From a virus, in IMG/VR virus record IMGVR_UViG_3300037963_002696, positions 1 to 47,332 of that record: a stretch of 47,332 nt of DNA; one strand, 5' to 3'. The notes under the pieces were generated by a model. The model saw only the letters and a program-made list of their open reading frames with translations, had not been told where the DNA came from and made no database searches. The translations under genes and the position numbers were made by a program. Below, piece by piece: positions 24,098 to 30,977 of the stretch. The first letter of the stretch is position 1. Every line of letters begins with the position of its first letter.

Positions 24098-24559
24098 TCA
24101 TTTGCTAGGCGAGAAAAGAGCGAAAACATCACGCTTCTGGCGTTTTATCATTTGACCTATTCCAGACAACTTAACCTCGGTGTCAGTATGCTGCCTGCGC
24201 TGCTCGTCCGATAGCTCTGCAACCCTAGTATGCGTGAGTATTTTACTTCCCTTTTGCAATCCTTTTGCCACCTGGGCCATCGCCTGCTCGGCAGCATAAC
24301 GCGCCTGTTCGCTGGGCGGGACAATCCTATAACCTTGGCCCCTAACGTTTTGCAGTGCAACTTGCCGCTCTACTAGCAAATAATCCCTCAGAGCGTCCAC
24401 GCGGCTCATGGCCTGCCACTGCTTTTCCTGTACTTCATCCAAATGGCGCGGTTTTTCTAATTGCAGGGCATATGCTAGCCAGTCATGGGATAGCAAATCT
24501 CCATCTCGGTGATTAGTCCTGTCGTACTCATTGATTGCGTGCTCCAGCCATGCGTCCAT
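24098..24559 (-). CDS. Helical partner protein of the RAMP-like gene
   Basis: 153-residue, mostly helical protein. The middle NVRGQGYRIVPPSEQARYAA looks like a winged-helix wing or a short beta hairpin, followed by a long basic helical end (LSGIGQMIKRQKRDVFALF). Its ATG overlaps the stop of the RAMP-like gene by one base (TAATG), so the two are probably made in a fixed ratio and act together. It may bind nucleic acid. I do not recognise a characterised family. The gene is followed at once by a terminator. Confidence 0.7.
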   Translation of the reverse strand: MDAWLEHAINEYDRTNHRDGDLLSHDWLAYALQLEKPRHLDEVQEKQWQAMSRVDALRDYLLVERQVALQNVRGQGYRIVPPSEQARYAAEQAMAQVAKGLQKGSKILTHTRVAELSDEQRRQHTDTEVKLSGIGQMIKRQKRDVFALFSPSK

Positions 24560-25128
24560 TACTTCACCTCCTCAACGTCGAATCGGCCAAATTTTGGGCG
24601 GTAGTCACCAATGCCGCAGTACATTCCTGCTTCTTCCAGCATTTGCTTAACCTCAGAGCGGTTAATAAGTGCCGGGTCATACATTATAGTGAACTGGCAG
24701 GCCCACTGCTTGAAGATAGGACGATAGCGCATTAAGCGGCTGGTGGTGACTTTTACCGAACGGGCGTCATACATGCCAGCGGCCCACATTCCCTCAAGGT
24801 CACGCGGGCCTTTGTATTCAACCGCAGCCTCAGGCTCTACCACTTCGATAGCCCGCTTGAAAACCTTGCCCAGGCGACGCAGCTTGGCCGACTCATATAA
24901 AGCGCCTTCGATAACCTTGTCCGGTATGCAAGGCCCTAGATCATCTGTTCGATACATGCCGCCCGCCCATTCGCTTTTGGCGATAGCTTCATGATCTTCG
25001 TCTGTTTTTTTACGCTTACCTGTCAGCTCCTTATGCGCTTTTGTGGCAGGGTGAAGCGGATCAGCGAACTTGTCGCTGTGCATGAGTAGCGGGCGGTTGC
25101 CTGTAATTCGTACTTTGATAATTTCCAT
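24559..25128 (-). CDS. RAMP/Cas7-like protein (putative RNA-binding subunit)
   Basis: 189-residue protein; start MEIIKVRITG chosen for GAGAAGG six bases upstream. Features that resemble the RAMP (Cas7-type) fold: first strand IKVRITGNRPLLMHS, the segment GPCIPDKVIEGALYESAKLR that parallels the IPGSSLKGALR motif of Cas7/Csm3-type proteins, and a C-terminal glycine-rich GIGDYRPKFGRF. RRPIF-type residues (RLMRYRPIFKQW) add basic surface. No CRISPR array or other Cas gene is present. It lies immediately downstream of the pentamer-repeat modules on the same transcript. RNA binding is inferred; I know similar proteins only as phage hypotheticals. Confidence 0.6.
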   Translation of the reverse strand: MEIIKVRITGNRPLLMHSDKFADPLHPATKAHKELTGKRKKTDEDHEAIAKSEWAGGMYRTDDLGPCIPDKVIEGALYESAKLRRLGKVFKRAIEVVEPEAAVEYKGPRDLEGMWAAGMYDARSVKVTTSRLMRYRPIFKQWACQFTIMYDPALINRSEVKQMLEEAGMYCGIGDYRPKFGRFDVEEVK

Positions 25129-25164
25129 GATATGCCTTCTCTGAGTTGGTGTTGGTGCTTGCAC

Positions 25165-25502
25165 CGGAGGGCACCCGAACCGGATGCCAACCGCTGTAAA
25201 CAGCCCTTGCGTTGCCTTTCCTCGCCAGAGCAGGCCTCGCCACGCCCGGCCTCACCCTTCCACTTGGTGGCTACCCACCGCCTAACACCTGAAACAGATG
25301 CTAGACGCTTTGCAGCCCTTGCCTTGCCAAGCCCGGCTATGCCACTCCATGTCCAGCCATGCCGCGCCACGCCAAACCTCGCCTTGTGGCAGCTATCGCC
25401 ACCCGGATCAACACTGTTACCAATGTATCACCGGCTGATTACAGCCCTTGCGTTGCCCGTCCGAGCCCGGCCTAGCCAAGTCACGCCTTGCCCCGCCATG
25501 CG
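25165..25502 (-). repeat. Three modules of a degenerate pentanucleotide (GGCNN) repeat
   Basis: On the minus strand three blocks of five-base units with consensus GGCNN: C 25448-25502 (11 units), B 25319-25383 (13 units) and A 25207-25261 (11 units); about two thirds of units keep GGC exactly. Each block ends GGCAA-(C/G)GCAA-GGGCTG, followed by a shared stretch (AGCG..T.GCATC.G.TTC.GGTG) and a stem-loop such as GTGGC/GCCAC (25386-25402) or GGTGG/CCACC (25266-25279). Module length is 112-129 bases. Five-base phasing rules out protein coding; a frame that runs through it is Arg/Gly/Lys-rich and meaningless. Confidence 0.85.
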
Positions 25503-25506
25503 GGCA

Positions 25507-25606
25507 CAAAAAAGCTGCTCATTTAACCGGGTCAGAGAAGGGCTTGGGCACCCACCGGATAAAATAAGCAGCTCATTTATTCCCAATTTCTTAGCGGCTC
25601 TGACCC
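25507..25606 (-). promoter_or_regulatory. Attenuator-like leader of the pentamer-repeat unit
   Basis: Two interleaved inverted repeats on the minus strand: GGGTCAGAG (25606-25598) with CTCTGACCC (25537-25529), nine pairs, and AGCTGCTTATTT (25573-25562) with AAATGAGCAGCT (25524-25513), eleven of twelve pairs, the latter followed by six Ts. The order is c, d, c', d', so forming one stem disturbs the other. This resembles a terminator/antiterminator switch upstream of the repeat modules. Confidence 0.55.
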
Positions 25607-25620
25607 CGCGTTATGTGTTC

Positions 25621-25649
25621 AATTTAGCGCGTCTATGTTCGCGCGTCAA
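25621..25649 (-). promoter_or_regulatory. Promoter of the pentamer-repeat/RAMP unit
   Basis: Minus strand TTGACG (five of six matches), 17-base spacer, TAAATT (four of six). The spacer region holds a direct repeat of GACGCGC and an inverted repeat GCGCG/CGCGC, possible operator sites. It lies after the capsid terminator, so the unit is transcribed independently. Confidence 0.6.
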
Positions 25650-25661
25650 TACCTACGCAAT

Positions 25662-25688
25662 AAAAAACCCCAGCCTAAGCCGGGGTTT
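25662..25688 (-). terminator. Terminator after the major capsid gene
   Basis: Stem AAACCCC / GGGGTTT with inner pairs and a minus-strand run of TTTTTTA. It is symmetrical enough to work on both strands. Lies about 20 bases after the capsid stop. Confidence 0.85.
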
Positions 25689-25706
25689 CTGTTTAGCGCC
25701 TAGCGG

Positions 25707-26717
25707 TTAGGAGCCAACACCATAGAAAACTGCGGATCGGCCATTTGCGTCTGCAATAATTTCAAAACCCATCGCCCCGGCGATAAGCATATTGTAGTCT
25801 GCCATGGGGTAGTCGCGCGGCATCATCTGCGTGCCAACGGGCATACCCACAACCGGGCGAATGTAGCGGCGGTTAGGAACAAACGCCGTCCACTCGTTAC
25901 CAGAAAGCGCATAATCAACCTTGATTTCATTGATTCGGCGGTTAGTGGCAAGCCGCTGGAAGCGTGTACCAGACAGGTACTCATCCTGGTTGTAAGGCAG
26001 GTCTAGGTTGCGCGCAATTTCGGGCGAAACATAGAGGTTCATCGGCTCGGTAACGAGGTTATCGTCAGCCGCGCCGCCCAGCGTGGTCGCCAGGAAGCTT
26101 TCCCATTCTGCGGTAGTTGCGGTGGTTAGGTCGATGCCCGTCATATCGACAGATTGAGTATACGGCGAGTTACGAATGCCGTAGCCCTGGTAGCCATCAA
26201 ACTGGATAGTAGGATCACCGTCCAGTAAGTAGTTAGCCATATCAGTGCGCATATCGTACGTGGCCTTTTCTACATCTTCGGCCCATGCGTCAAAGTCGTC
26301 GTTTTGCAGGACGTTCCACTCGCGGAAGCTGCGCCCGACGCCATTAGTGAAGATAGGAACCGGCACGCCACGGAAGTCGTAGTTGCCTTTATCCATTGGC
26401 TGTGGCTTCTGGCCACTGATAGAGCGCTGAGTCGTGTTCGCGCCATCAGAGTTGAAACGGTAGCCGTGAACGACCTTGCCGATATTCACAGTAGTAGCCA
26501 GTGGCATCAGGTCGCCCATGATGACTTGACCAGCGTTGTCGCGCATTACGCGAGCGGTCACGCTGTCTAGCTGTAACCATGGCTGCGGCTTGGTGATGGC
26601 ATTGCCAACAAGCTCTTGCTCACGCTGGGCAAAGTAGCGGCGGTTGAGTGAAAGCTCCTGCCACTTTTGCGCGTGCAGCTTGCTGTTAGTGATTAACTGC
26701 TTGTCAAAATGTAGCAT
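25707..26717 (-). CDS. Major capsid protein
   Basis: 336-residue protein. Position (after the DUF2213 and decoration genes, before a terminator), length and content fit an HK97-fold capsid: N-terminal helix (HAQKWQELSLNRRYFAQREQ), an E-loop-like region around YDFRGVPVPIFTNGVGRSF, spine helix DFDAWAEDVEKATYDMRTDM, and C-terminal ADYNMLIAGAMGFEIIADA. The gene has no separate protease; a scaffolding or maturation role likely falls to the DUF2213 protein. It is expressed before a strong terminator. Confidence 0.88.
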   Translation of the reverse strand: MLHFDKQLITNSKLHAQKWQELSLNRRYFAQREQELVGNAITKPQPWLQLDSVTARVMRDNAGQVIMGDLMPLATTVNIGKVVHGYRFNSDGANTTQRSISGQKPQPMDKGNYDFRGVPVPIFTNGVGRSFREWNVLQNDDFDAWAEDVEKATYDMRTDMANYLLDGDPTIQFDGYQGYGIRNSPYTQSVDMTGIDLTTATTAEWESFLATTLGGAADDNLVTEPMNLYVSPEIARNLDLPYNQDEYLSGTRFQRLATNRRINEIKVDYALSGNEWTAFVPNRRYIRPVVGMPVGTQMMPRDYPMADYNMLIAGAMGFEIIADANGRSAVFYGVGS

Positions 26718-27160
26718 TACGCAATCGCTCCTGTAGCTTTGCGAACACGCAGTAAGTCTGCCTCTGCGAGTGTCACGGATTCTTCTGAATAGAACAGCAC
26801 TTCTTGCCCAGTGGTGGCTGCGGCTAGCGTACCATCGCCAGCGGATGCTAGTTCAGTAAACCCCTGCACGTAAGTCCCAGCGGCTACGCGGACATTGAAG
26901 AACTGTTCATCAAGTGGGCGGGCGGCAACCACGGTATCACCAGCTGGGATAACATCGTCCGCGCCTTCCAGCTTCATGTAGTTCTCTTGGGCCACCAAGT
27001 AAGTTCCGCGCGCACCAGCGGTGCCATGTGGCTCAAATTCATCACTGGCGTTAACCGTAACGATAGAGCCGGGGGTGATGTCCACAGCCGACGGGCGCTC
27101 CATTACCTGCGGCAACAGCTCGGAGACCGGGCCTGCGTAGATTTTGCTATAACGAGCCAT
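26717..27160 (-). CDS. Capsid decoration or cement protein
   Basis: 147-residue beta-rich protein directly upstream of the capsid gene (stop and start overlap). The pattern VDITPGSIVTVNASDEFEPH, then GTYLVAQENYM and VPAGDTV-like loops (VIPAGDTVVAARP) is typical of small beta-barrel proteins that stabilise expanded capsids. The composition (Ala, Gly, Thr) suits a surface protein present in many copies. Confidence 0.78.
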   Translation of the reverse strand: MARYSKIYAGPVSELLPQVMERPSAVDITPGSIVTVNASDEFEPHGTAGARGTYLVAQENYMKLEGADDVIPAGDTVVAARPLDEQFFNVRVAAGTYVQGFTELASAGDGTLAAATTGQEVLFYSEESVTLAEADLLRVRKATGAIA

Positions 27161-28302
27161 TAGATTGCCTCCGGTGCTTCAAATTCAAGTTTATCCGCAT
27201 TGGTGCTCAACCGCCCACCATTCAGCGGATGATCCGCGCCCTTCGGTGCCTTGCAGTTGCGGGCCATGATGCGCAGCGCGTTAACGTCGAGCGCTTTGGC
27301 TTCGTCTTCGGTTGCTAGCTTAGCTTCTACCACGGTTTCAACCAGCGTGGTTTTTTCGGCTTCGGCAGCGGCTTCGGCTTCGGCGTTAATCGCGTCGAGC
27401 TTTTCTTGCAGGGGTTTGACTGCGTCAGACACGGCAGACGCGATAGCTTGCGCCTGATTCGCTTGCAGTGTTTCGGCCTGCTTATCGAGCATGGCCTGTA
27501 GCTCTTCAGTCGTCATTTGCGGTTCCTCGGTAGACGTTTGAGAGTTGGTTTGCAGGCCAGCGGCCTCTTCGGGTTTATCGCCGTTCAGCACGGCGCGTAC
27601 TGCGTTTTTGATGCGTTCGACTAAGCCGCCGTTGCGCTGCCGCTTCTCGGCCCGGTCATATTCGTTGACCATCTCCCACGCCATCATGGTGAATAGGTCA
27701 TCGTCCATCTCTAGCTCTGAGTTAACGACCTCGACTTGCTCGCCCGCGCTGTTGACCATCATGCCAACACCGTCAGCGGTGCCAATGGCGGGCGTTTCAG
27801 AAATCAAAATCGCATCGTGGTCGAATGCAAAGCTATTGCCTACCCACTCATAATCAGCGCCTTCGGGGGCTGGTTCGCGCTGCATTAGCAAGCCAGTGCT
27901 GGTGCTGATTGGCTTGCCTTCGTTAATCGCTGCCAGCAGCTTGCGCCCGTTCTCGCTGTTCTGGGCAAACTCAACGTCGATAACCTTATCGGCAAATACG
28001 CGGTCGCCCTCGATGCGCGGATTAGTGTTCCACGCGCCCGCCCAGAAACCATTGATAGCCTCTGGCGTGCGTGCGCTAACAAACTGGTTATTCACCACCG
28101 GATGCCCTAGCGGCGCGGGCAAGCCTTCCAACTGCTGGTAGCTCGCCTCTAGCTCAGCGCGTGGGTAGAAAATATTGTTTAACACCGTGTCGAACTTCGC
28201 CACAGCGCTAGGCACCACGATAACGTCACGGCCATTGCGCTTTTCGCGCTTGATAGCAGCGTTGTTGACGCGGTGCTTAATGTTGACGCGGATTTGGCTC
28301 AT
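27160..28302 (-). CDS. DUF2213 protein (probable capsid scaffold/maturation protein)
   Basis: 380-residue protein. The N-terminal 200 residues match DUF2213 (GRDVIVVPSAVAKFDTVLNN, LEGLPAPLGHPVVNNQFVS, KPISTSTGLLMQREP, FDHDAILISETPAIG). The C-terminal half is a Glu/Ala-rich coiled coil (MLDKQAETLQANQAQAIASA) like a scaffolding domain, separated by a charged linker. In related phages this protein precedes the capsid and is thought to combine protease and scaffold functions; the protease role here is inferred. Confidence 0.85.
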   Translation of the reverse strand: MSQIRVNIKHRVNNAAIKREKRNGRDVIVVPSAVAKFDTVLNNIFYPRAELEASYQQLEGLPAPLGHPVVNNQFVSARTPEAINGFWAGAWNTNPRIEGDRVFADKVIDVEFAQNSENGRKLLAAINEGKPISTSTGLLMQREPAPEGADYEWVGNSFAFDHDAILISETPAIGTADGVGMMVNSAGEQVEVVNSELEMDDDLFTMMAWEMVNEYDRAEKRQRNGGLVERIKNAVRAVLNGDKPEEAAGLQTNSQTSTEEPQMTTEELQAMLDKQAETLQANQAQAIASAVSDAVKPLQEKLDAINAEAEAAAEAEKTTLVETVVEAKLATEDEAKALDVNALRIMARNCKAPKGADHPLNGGRLSTNADKLEFEAPEAI

Positions 28303-28330
28303 AAATTTAGCCTATCGAAACAATGCTCGC

Positions 28331-28360
28331 AGTATAGCACAAGGCTATCTGCGCGTGCAA
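28331..28360 (-). promoter_or_regulatory. Possible promoter of the capsid operon
   Basis: Minus strand TTGCAC, 18-base spacer, TATACT (five of six matches to the -10 box), about 30 bases upstream of the DUF2213 start. The -35 match is weak. Confidence 0.45.
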
Positions 28361-28399
28361 AGTGGTGCAAGCGGCAATGATGAATCCAAAGGGTATGGG

Positions 28400-28640
28400 C
28401 AGGATAACGGCTGGATAGTAAAAACCTTACTAAGCAGCTAATCGAAAATATAATCATTCTCACTCTATAAGACATTGATTTATATATATTTTTTTATATA
28501 TATCTCTTTAAGAGTCTCTTAAAGGGCTTATTTTACGCGCAGGATAGCAGAATAGCAGCTTAGTAGGGTTGGGTTGTCAATTTATCGAAAATTCGATTTC
28601 TAATTGACCCGTCTACTATTCTGCTATCCTGCTAAGAAGT
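28400..28640. repeat. AT-rich repeat locus A (candidate replication or partition site)
   Basis: Non-coding region of about 440 bases. It has CGGCTGGATAG (28408-28418), an AT tract TTTATATATATTTTT (about 28479-28493), then a near-perfect 20-base inverted repeat: GCAGGATAGCAGAATAGCAG (28539-28558) and its complement at 28613-28632, around an inner inverted repeat GTCAATT/AATTGAC (28576-28608). Nearly the same components in the same order occur at 40120-40350. No ORF. The remainder of 28641-28755 shows nothing else I can name. Confidence 0.75.
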
Positions 28641-28757
28641 TGTTTTGTATGGGTTTTTTTGACTATTCAGCGTGCTATTTAGCGTTACTCTGCGTTGCTA
28701 ACATGCTGTTTCTGGTGGGATTTATCTAGTCTAGCCTCGGCTGCGCCTAGATGCAAC

Positions 28758-28782
28758 AAAAAACCCGCCGGGGTGGCGGGTT
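28758..28782 (-). terminator. Terminator ending accessory cassette 3
   Basis: Minus-strand stem CCCGCC / GGCGGG, five-base loop, six Ts. It lies about 20 bases after the last gene of cassette 3. Confidence 0.85.
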
Positions 28783-28803
28783 AGGTGCACGAATGGCGTA
28801 CCG

Positions 28804-29019
28804 CTAATCGCTTGCCAGCCATTGGGCATGGTGCATTGCATCCTGTATCTGCTCGGCCAGCGTGCTATCAACGCACTCTGGCAACTCAATATCACTACCG
28901 TCCGGCCCATACATGTTGAGCGATGCCGCGCCGCACTCAACATTAACTTCAATCACGTACCCGTCTGGCAGGCTCTCTGCCGCTTCTTCAATCGCTTGAT
29001 CTACGCTAAGTTCACTCAT
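28804..29019 (-). CDS. Small acidic hypothetical protein
   Basis: 71-residue protein starting MSELSVDQAI; its ATG overlaps the previous stop (ATGA). An in-frame GTG nine bases earlier is an alternative start. It is acidic throughout (GPDGSDIELPECVDS) with a helical end. Last gene of cassette 3. Function unknown. Confidence 0.65.
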   Translation of the reverse strand: MSELSVDQAIEEAAESLPDGYVIEVNVECGAASLNMYGPDGSDIELPECVDSTLAEQIQDAMHHAQWLASD

Positions 29020-29447
29020 CCCAAGCACTCCATCACGTAGAATTTATCCCAAACATACCGCCCATTAGCAGTACGCTCCAAGTCCTTCATCAGCTCGTTA
29101 CGCGCCTCTTGTAGCTCGCTGATAATCTGCGCTTGGCCCACCTCCGCATCAGCCTCGCGTGTCTCCATGCTACCGTCATCATAGCGCAGCACTAGCCGGG
29201 CAATGACGCGCCACCGCAACGGCGCGTGCGTGGCATACTGCGCAATGTCATGGTATTTATACGCCGGAACATGCGCCGGAAACGACCACTCACCCTCAAA
29301 CTCCCCGCCGATATGTCTTCCGGTGGCGCGTAGACCCACACACCAGCGGCGGGCGTTCGTCTGGTAGTGCTGATACTGCTTCTGGCTTACCAGCCGCTTA
29401 CGGCGCTTAATTTCGCGCGCCTGGGCGCGTTTTTGGGCGCGGTTCAT
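29016..29447 (-). CDS. Hypothetical protein of cassette 3
   Basis: 143-residue protein with a very basic N-terminus (MNRAQKRAQAREIKRRKRLV) and a helical C-terminal part (AQIISELQEARNELMKDLER). The basic start suggests nucleic-acid binding. Overlaps both neighbours by ATGA. No family recognised. Confidence 0.65.
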   Translation of the reverse strand: MNRAQKRAQAREIKRRKRLVSQKQYQHYQTNARRWCVGLRATGRHIGGEFEGEWSFPAHVPAYKYHDIAQYATHAPLRWRVIARLVLRYDDGSMETREADAEVGQAQIISELQEARNELMKDLERTANGRYVWDKFYVMECLG

Positions 29448-29593
29448 TTCCTGGCCCCCAATAAAACAACAGCGACTGCCAGCCAGATATTTACCACAAC
29501 GTAAGCTGCTGCTTCCCCAACGCTTTCATTAGGTAGAATTAACCCTGCAAAAAACCACAGAAAAGCAAGGAACATCGAAAAACAAATTACCAC
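29444..29593 (-). CDS. Very small two-helix membrane protein
   Basis: 49-residue frame with a GTG start preceded by GAGGAG. Two hydrophobic segments (FSMFLAFLWFFAGLIL and YVVVNIWLAVAVVLLG) separated by a short polar loop indicate two membrane passes. Longer starts further upstream overlap the previous gene and lack a ribosome site. Function unknown. Confidence 0.6.
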   Translation of the reverse strand: MVICFSMFLAFLWFFAGLILPNESVGEAAAYVVVNIWLAVAVVLLGARK

Positions 29594-29594
29594 A

Positions 29595-29882
29595 TCAATT
29601 CTCCTCTGATTCACCCGGCGCATAAACAATCGCCGCCTGTATCGCGAGCGCCATATCACCAAACGGCATGTACATTTCGCTGGCTGCGTCGACCATTTCG
29701 GTAGTTGGCTCGACGGGTACGCATTGCCACCCCTCCGGGCAGCGCGCCTGCCATGCTTGCCAAGCGCTGTATGTTGAATCATCGATATAATCGCCGCGTG
29801 AATTTTTCATAGTTAAAAGCCAGCATCCATCCTTGTCCTTATTCTTTCTCGCCCACGCCTCAAATCTCTTACGCTCTGTCAT
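29595..29882 (-). CDS. Hypothetical phage protein
   Basis: 95-residue protein with RFEAWARKNK, then TYSAWQAWQARCPEGW and VPVEPTTEMVDAASEMY, a pattern found in many small accessory phage proteins. It overlaps the following gene by four bases. Function not known. Confidence 0.72.
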   Translation of the reverse strand: MTERKRFEAWARKNKDKDGCWLLTMKNSRGDYIDDSTYSAWQAWQARCPEGWQCVPVEPTTEMVDAASEMYMPFGDMALAIQAAIVYAPGESEEN

Positions 29883-30061
29883 AACTCCATATCCTTCAGT
29901 TCTCGTTGCAGTCGGCGCTCTTCCAGACGGCGATCAATATCCAACCGCCGTGAATACCGACTGCTGGCGTATAGGTCGTTGCGGATGCGGCTTTGGTGTT
30001 TGGTTTCGCTGGATCCGCCTTGGATTTTGCCGGTGAATTGGGGGATGGTTTGGGTGGTCAT
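29879..30061 (-). CDS. Small basic hypothetical protein
   Basis: 60-residue protein starting MTTQTIPQFTG, with GGAG eight bases upstream. It is Arg-rich with a C-terminal charged helix (RRLDIDRRLEERRLQRELKD). It overlaps both neighbours by ATGA. May bind nucleic acid; no family recognised. Confidence 0.62.
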   Translation of the reverse strand: MTTQTIPQFTGKIQGGSSETKHQSRIRNDLYASSRYSRRLDIDRRLEERRLQRELKDMEL

Positions 30062-30369
30062 TGTGGTGGCTCCGTAGGTAGCCAATAAGTAGGGTTTGCA
30101 GCGACCTCAAATTCACTGCCTTTAACAAACCACCAGTCTGGTAAGTTGCCACCCCCATCTTCCCACGTGTCCTCAAAAGCACCGCCCCAGCAGACGACTT
30201 GAAAACCTTCCTCGCAGGAGCTAAGGCCTTCGGCATGCGCGTGGTAAAGACAAAGCGTTTTTGATTCTGGATTTTCGCAAGCACAGCCATCATGGCTGCA
30301 TTTATCTTCACACCAAACCACAATGTCTCTATTTTTTGGTGCTGTACTTATTGGCTGCCATTTATTCAT
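30058..30369 (-). CDS. DUF551 family protein
   Basis: 103-residue protein; start MNKWQPIST chosen for GGAGG eight bases upstream. It has the DUF551 signature at both ends: WQPISTAPKNRDIVVW and YWLPTEPPQ. A Cys-rich insert (CSHDGCACENPESKTLC) lies between. DUF551 proteins are common in prophages and lytic phages and have no established function. The gene is separated by 39 bases from its upstream neighbour. Confidence 0.85.
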   Translation of the reverse strand: MNKWQPISTAPKNRDIVVWCEDKCSHDGCACENPESKTLCLYHAHAEGLSSCEEGFQVVCWGGAFEDTWEDGGGNLPDWWFVKGSEFEVAANPTYWLPTEPPQ

Positions 30370-30408
30370 CACGCTTTCCTCCATGCCCGCGCTAGGCGGG
30401 CGGGTTGG

Positions 30409-30795
30409 TTATCTTCTCTGCTGAATTGCTTCTTCAATAGTAGGGTGGCGCTGATAAAGCCTGCCCTCTCTCCTATCTCTTTGATGCATTAGTATCTCAA
30501 TATGAGTAGGCGAACAGGCGCTTAACTCGACTCTTATACACATATCGTGCGCGCCAATTACTAGGGCCGTAAGCCCATCGCTGTCATAAGTGGCAATACC
30601 ATGCCCTGGAATGCGAAAACGAACCCAGCGGCCATATCCCCATTCTGCTTTTCTGAATGTACTAGCGAAGTCGTAAGGCCCGCGCCGCATTGTTTTGCAT
30701 ATTAGCACCACAGCGTTGGCTTCAAATTCAGATAGCTCTCTTTTTAAATAAGCTTCGACCCATTCGACGCGGCCATCTTTTTTATCATCAGACAT
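30409..30795 (-). CDS. Hypothetical protein, first gene of cassette 3
   Basis: 128-residue protein starting MSDDKKDGR, with GAGGG seven bases upstream. Mixed charge, with VEAYLKRELSEFEANAVVL and RWVRFRIPGHGIATYDSDG. No family recognised. It lies directly downstream of element E2, as expected for the first gene of a cassette. Confidence 0.62.
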   Translation of the reverse strand: MSDDKKDGRVEWVEAYLKRELSEFEANAVVLICKTMRRGPYDFASTFRKAEWGYGRWVRFRIPGHGIATYDSDGLTALVIGAHDMCIRVELSACSPTHIEILMHQRDRREGRLYQRHPTIEEAIQQRR

Positions 30796-30814
30796 ATCAA
30801 TCCCTCTCCAGTGG

Positions 30815-30888
30815 TACCCAAACAATAAACCCCAGCGGCTGCCGGGGCTAATGGTATTTTTTAATCGTGTAGCGGTTGGTGATAGGGG
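30815..30888 (-). promoter_or_regulatory. Cassette-start element E2
   Basis: On the + strand: ACCCAAACAATAAACC, a stem-loop CCCAGCGGCTGCCGGGG, CTAATGGTATTTTTTAATCG, then GCGGTTGGTGATAGG. The closest relative is E3 at 35604. Upstream of the first gene of cassette 3. Confidence 0.55.
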
Positions 30889-30921
30889 TTATCTATCAGG
30901 ATTGAAGGCGGCGCGTTGTTT

Positions 30922-30950
30922 TTGACTATCTGCATTTTCAGTGAGATAAT
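30922..30950 (+). promoter_or_regulatory. Strong promoter for the plus-strand HNH gene
   Basis: TTGACT, exact 17-base spacer, GATAAT: five of six matches in each box. It lies about 28 bases upstream of the HNH start and is the only strong rightward promoter inside the leftward block. Confidence 0.75.
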
Positions 30951-30977
30951 GCAAGTGCACACGAATAGGAGATGAAC

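Noticed and set aside
25023-25370. Open frame of 115 residues on the minus strand, rich in Arg, Gly and Lys
   Set aside because: It runs through the five-base repeat modules, whose phasing is not codon-like, and then through the RAMP-like start. It is a by-product of GGCNN repeats.
25165-25502. CRISPR or TIGR-like array
   Set aside because: There are no identical direct repeats with unique spacers. The follow-on stretches between blocks are themselves related to one another, and the unit length is five bases.
25132-25710. Open frame of 192 residues on the plus strand
   Set aside because: Mirror image of the repeat region with low-complexity Pro/Ser/Ala/Cys content, no ribosome site, and it crosses a promoter and a terminator.
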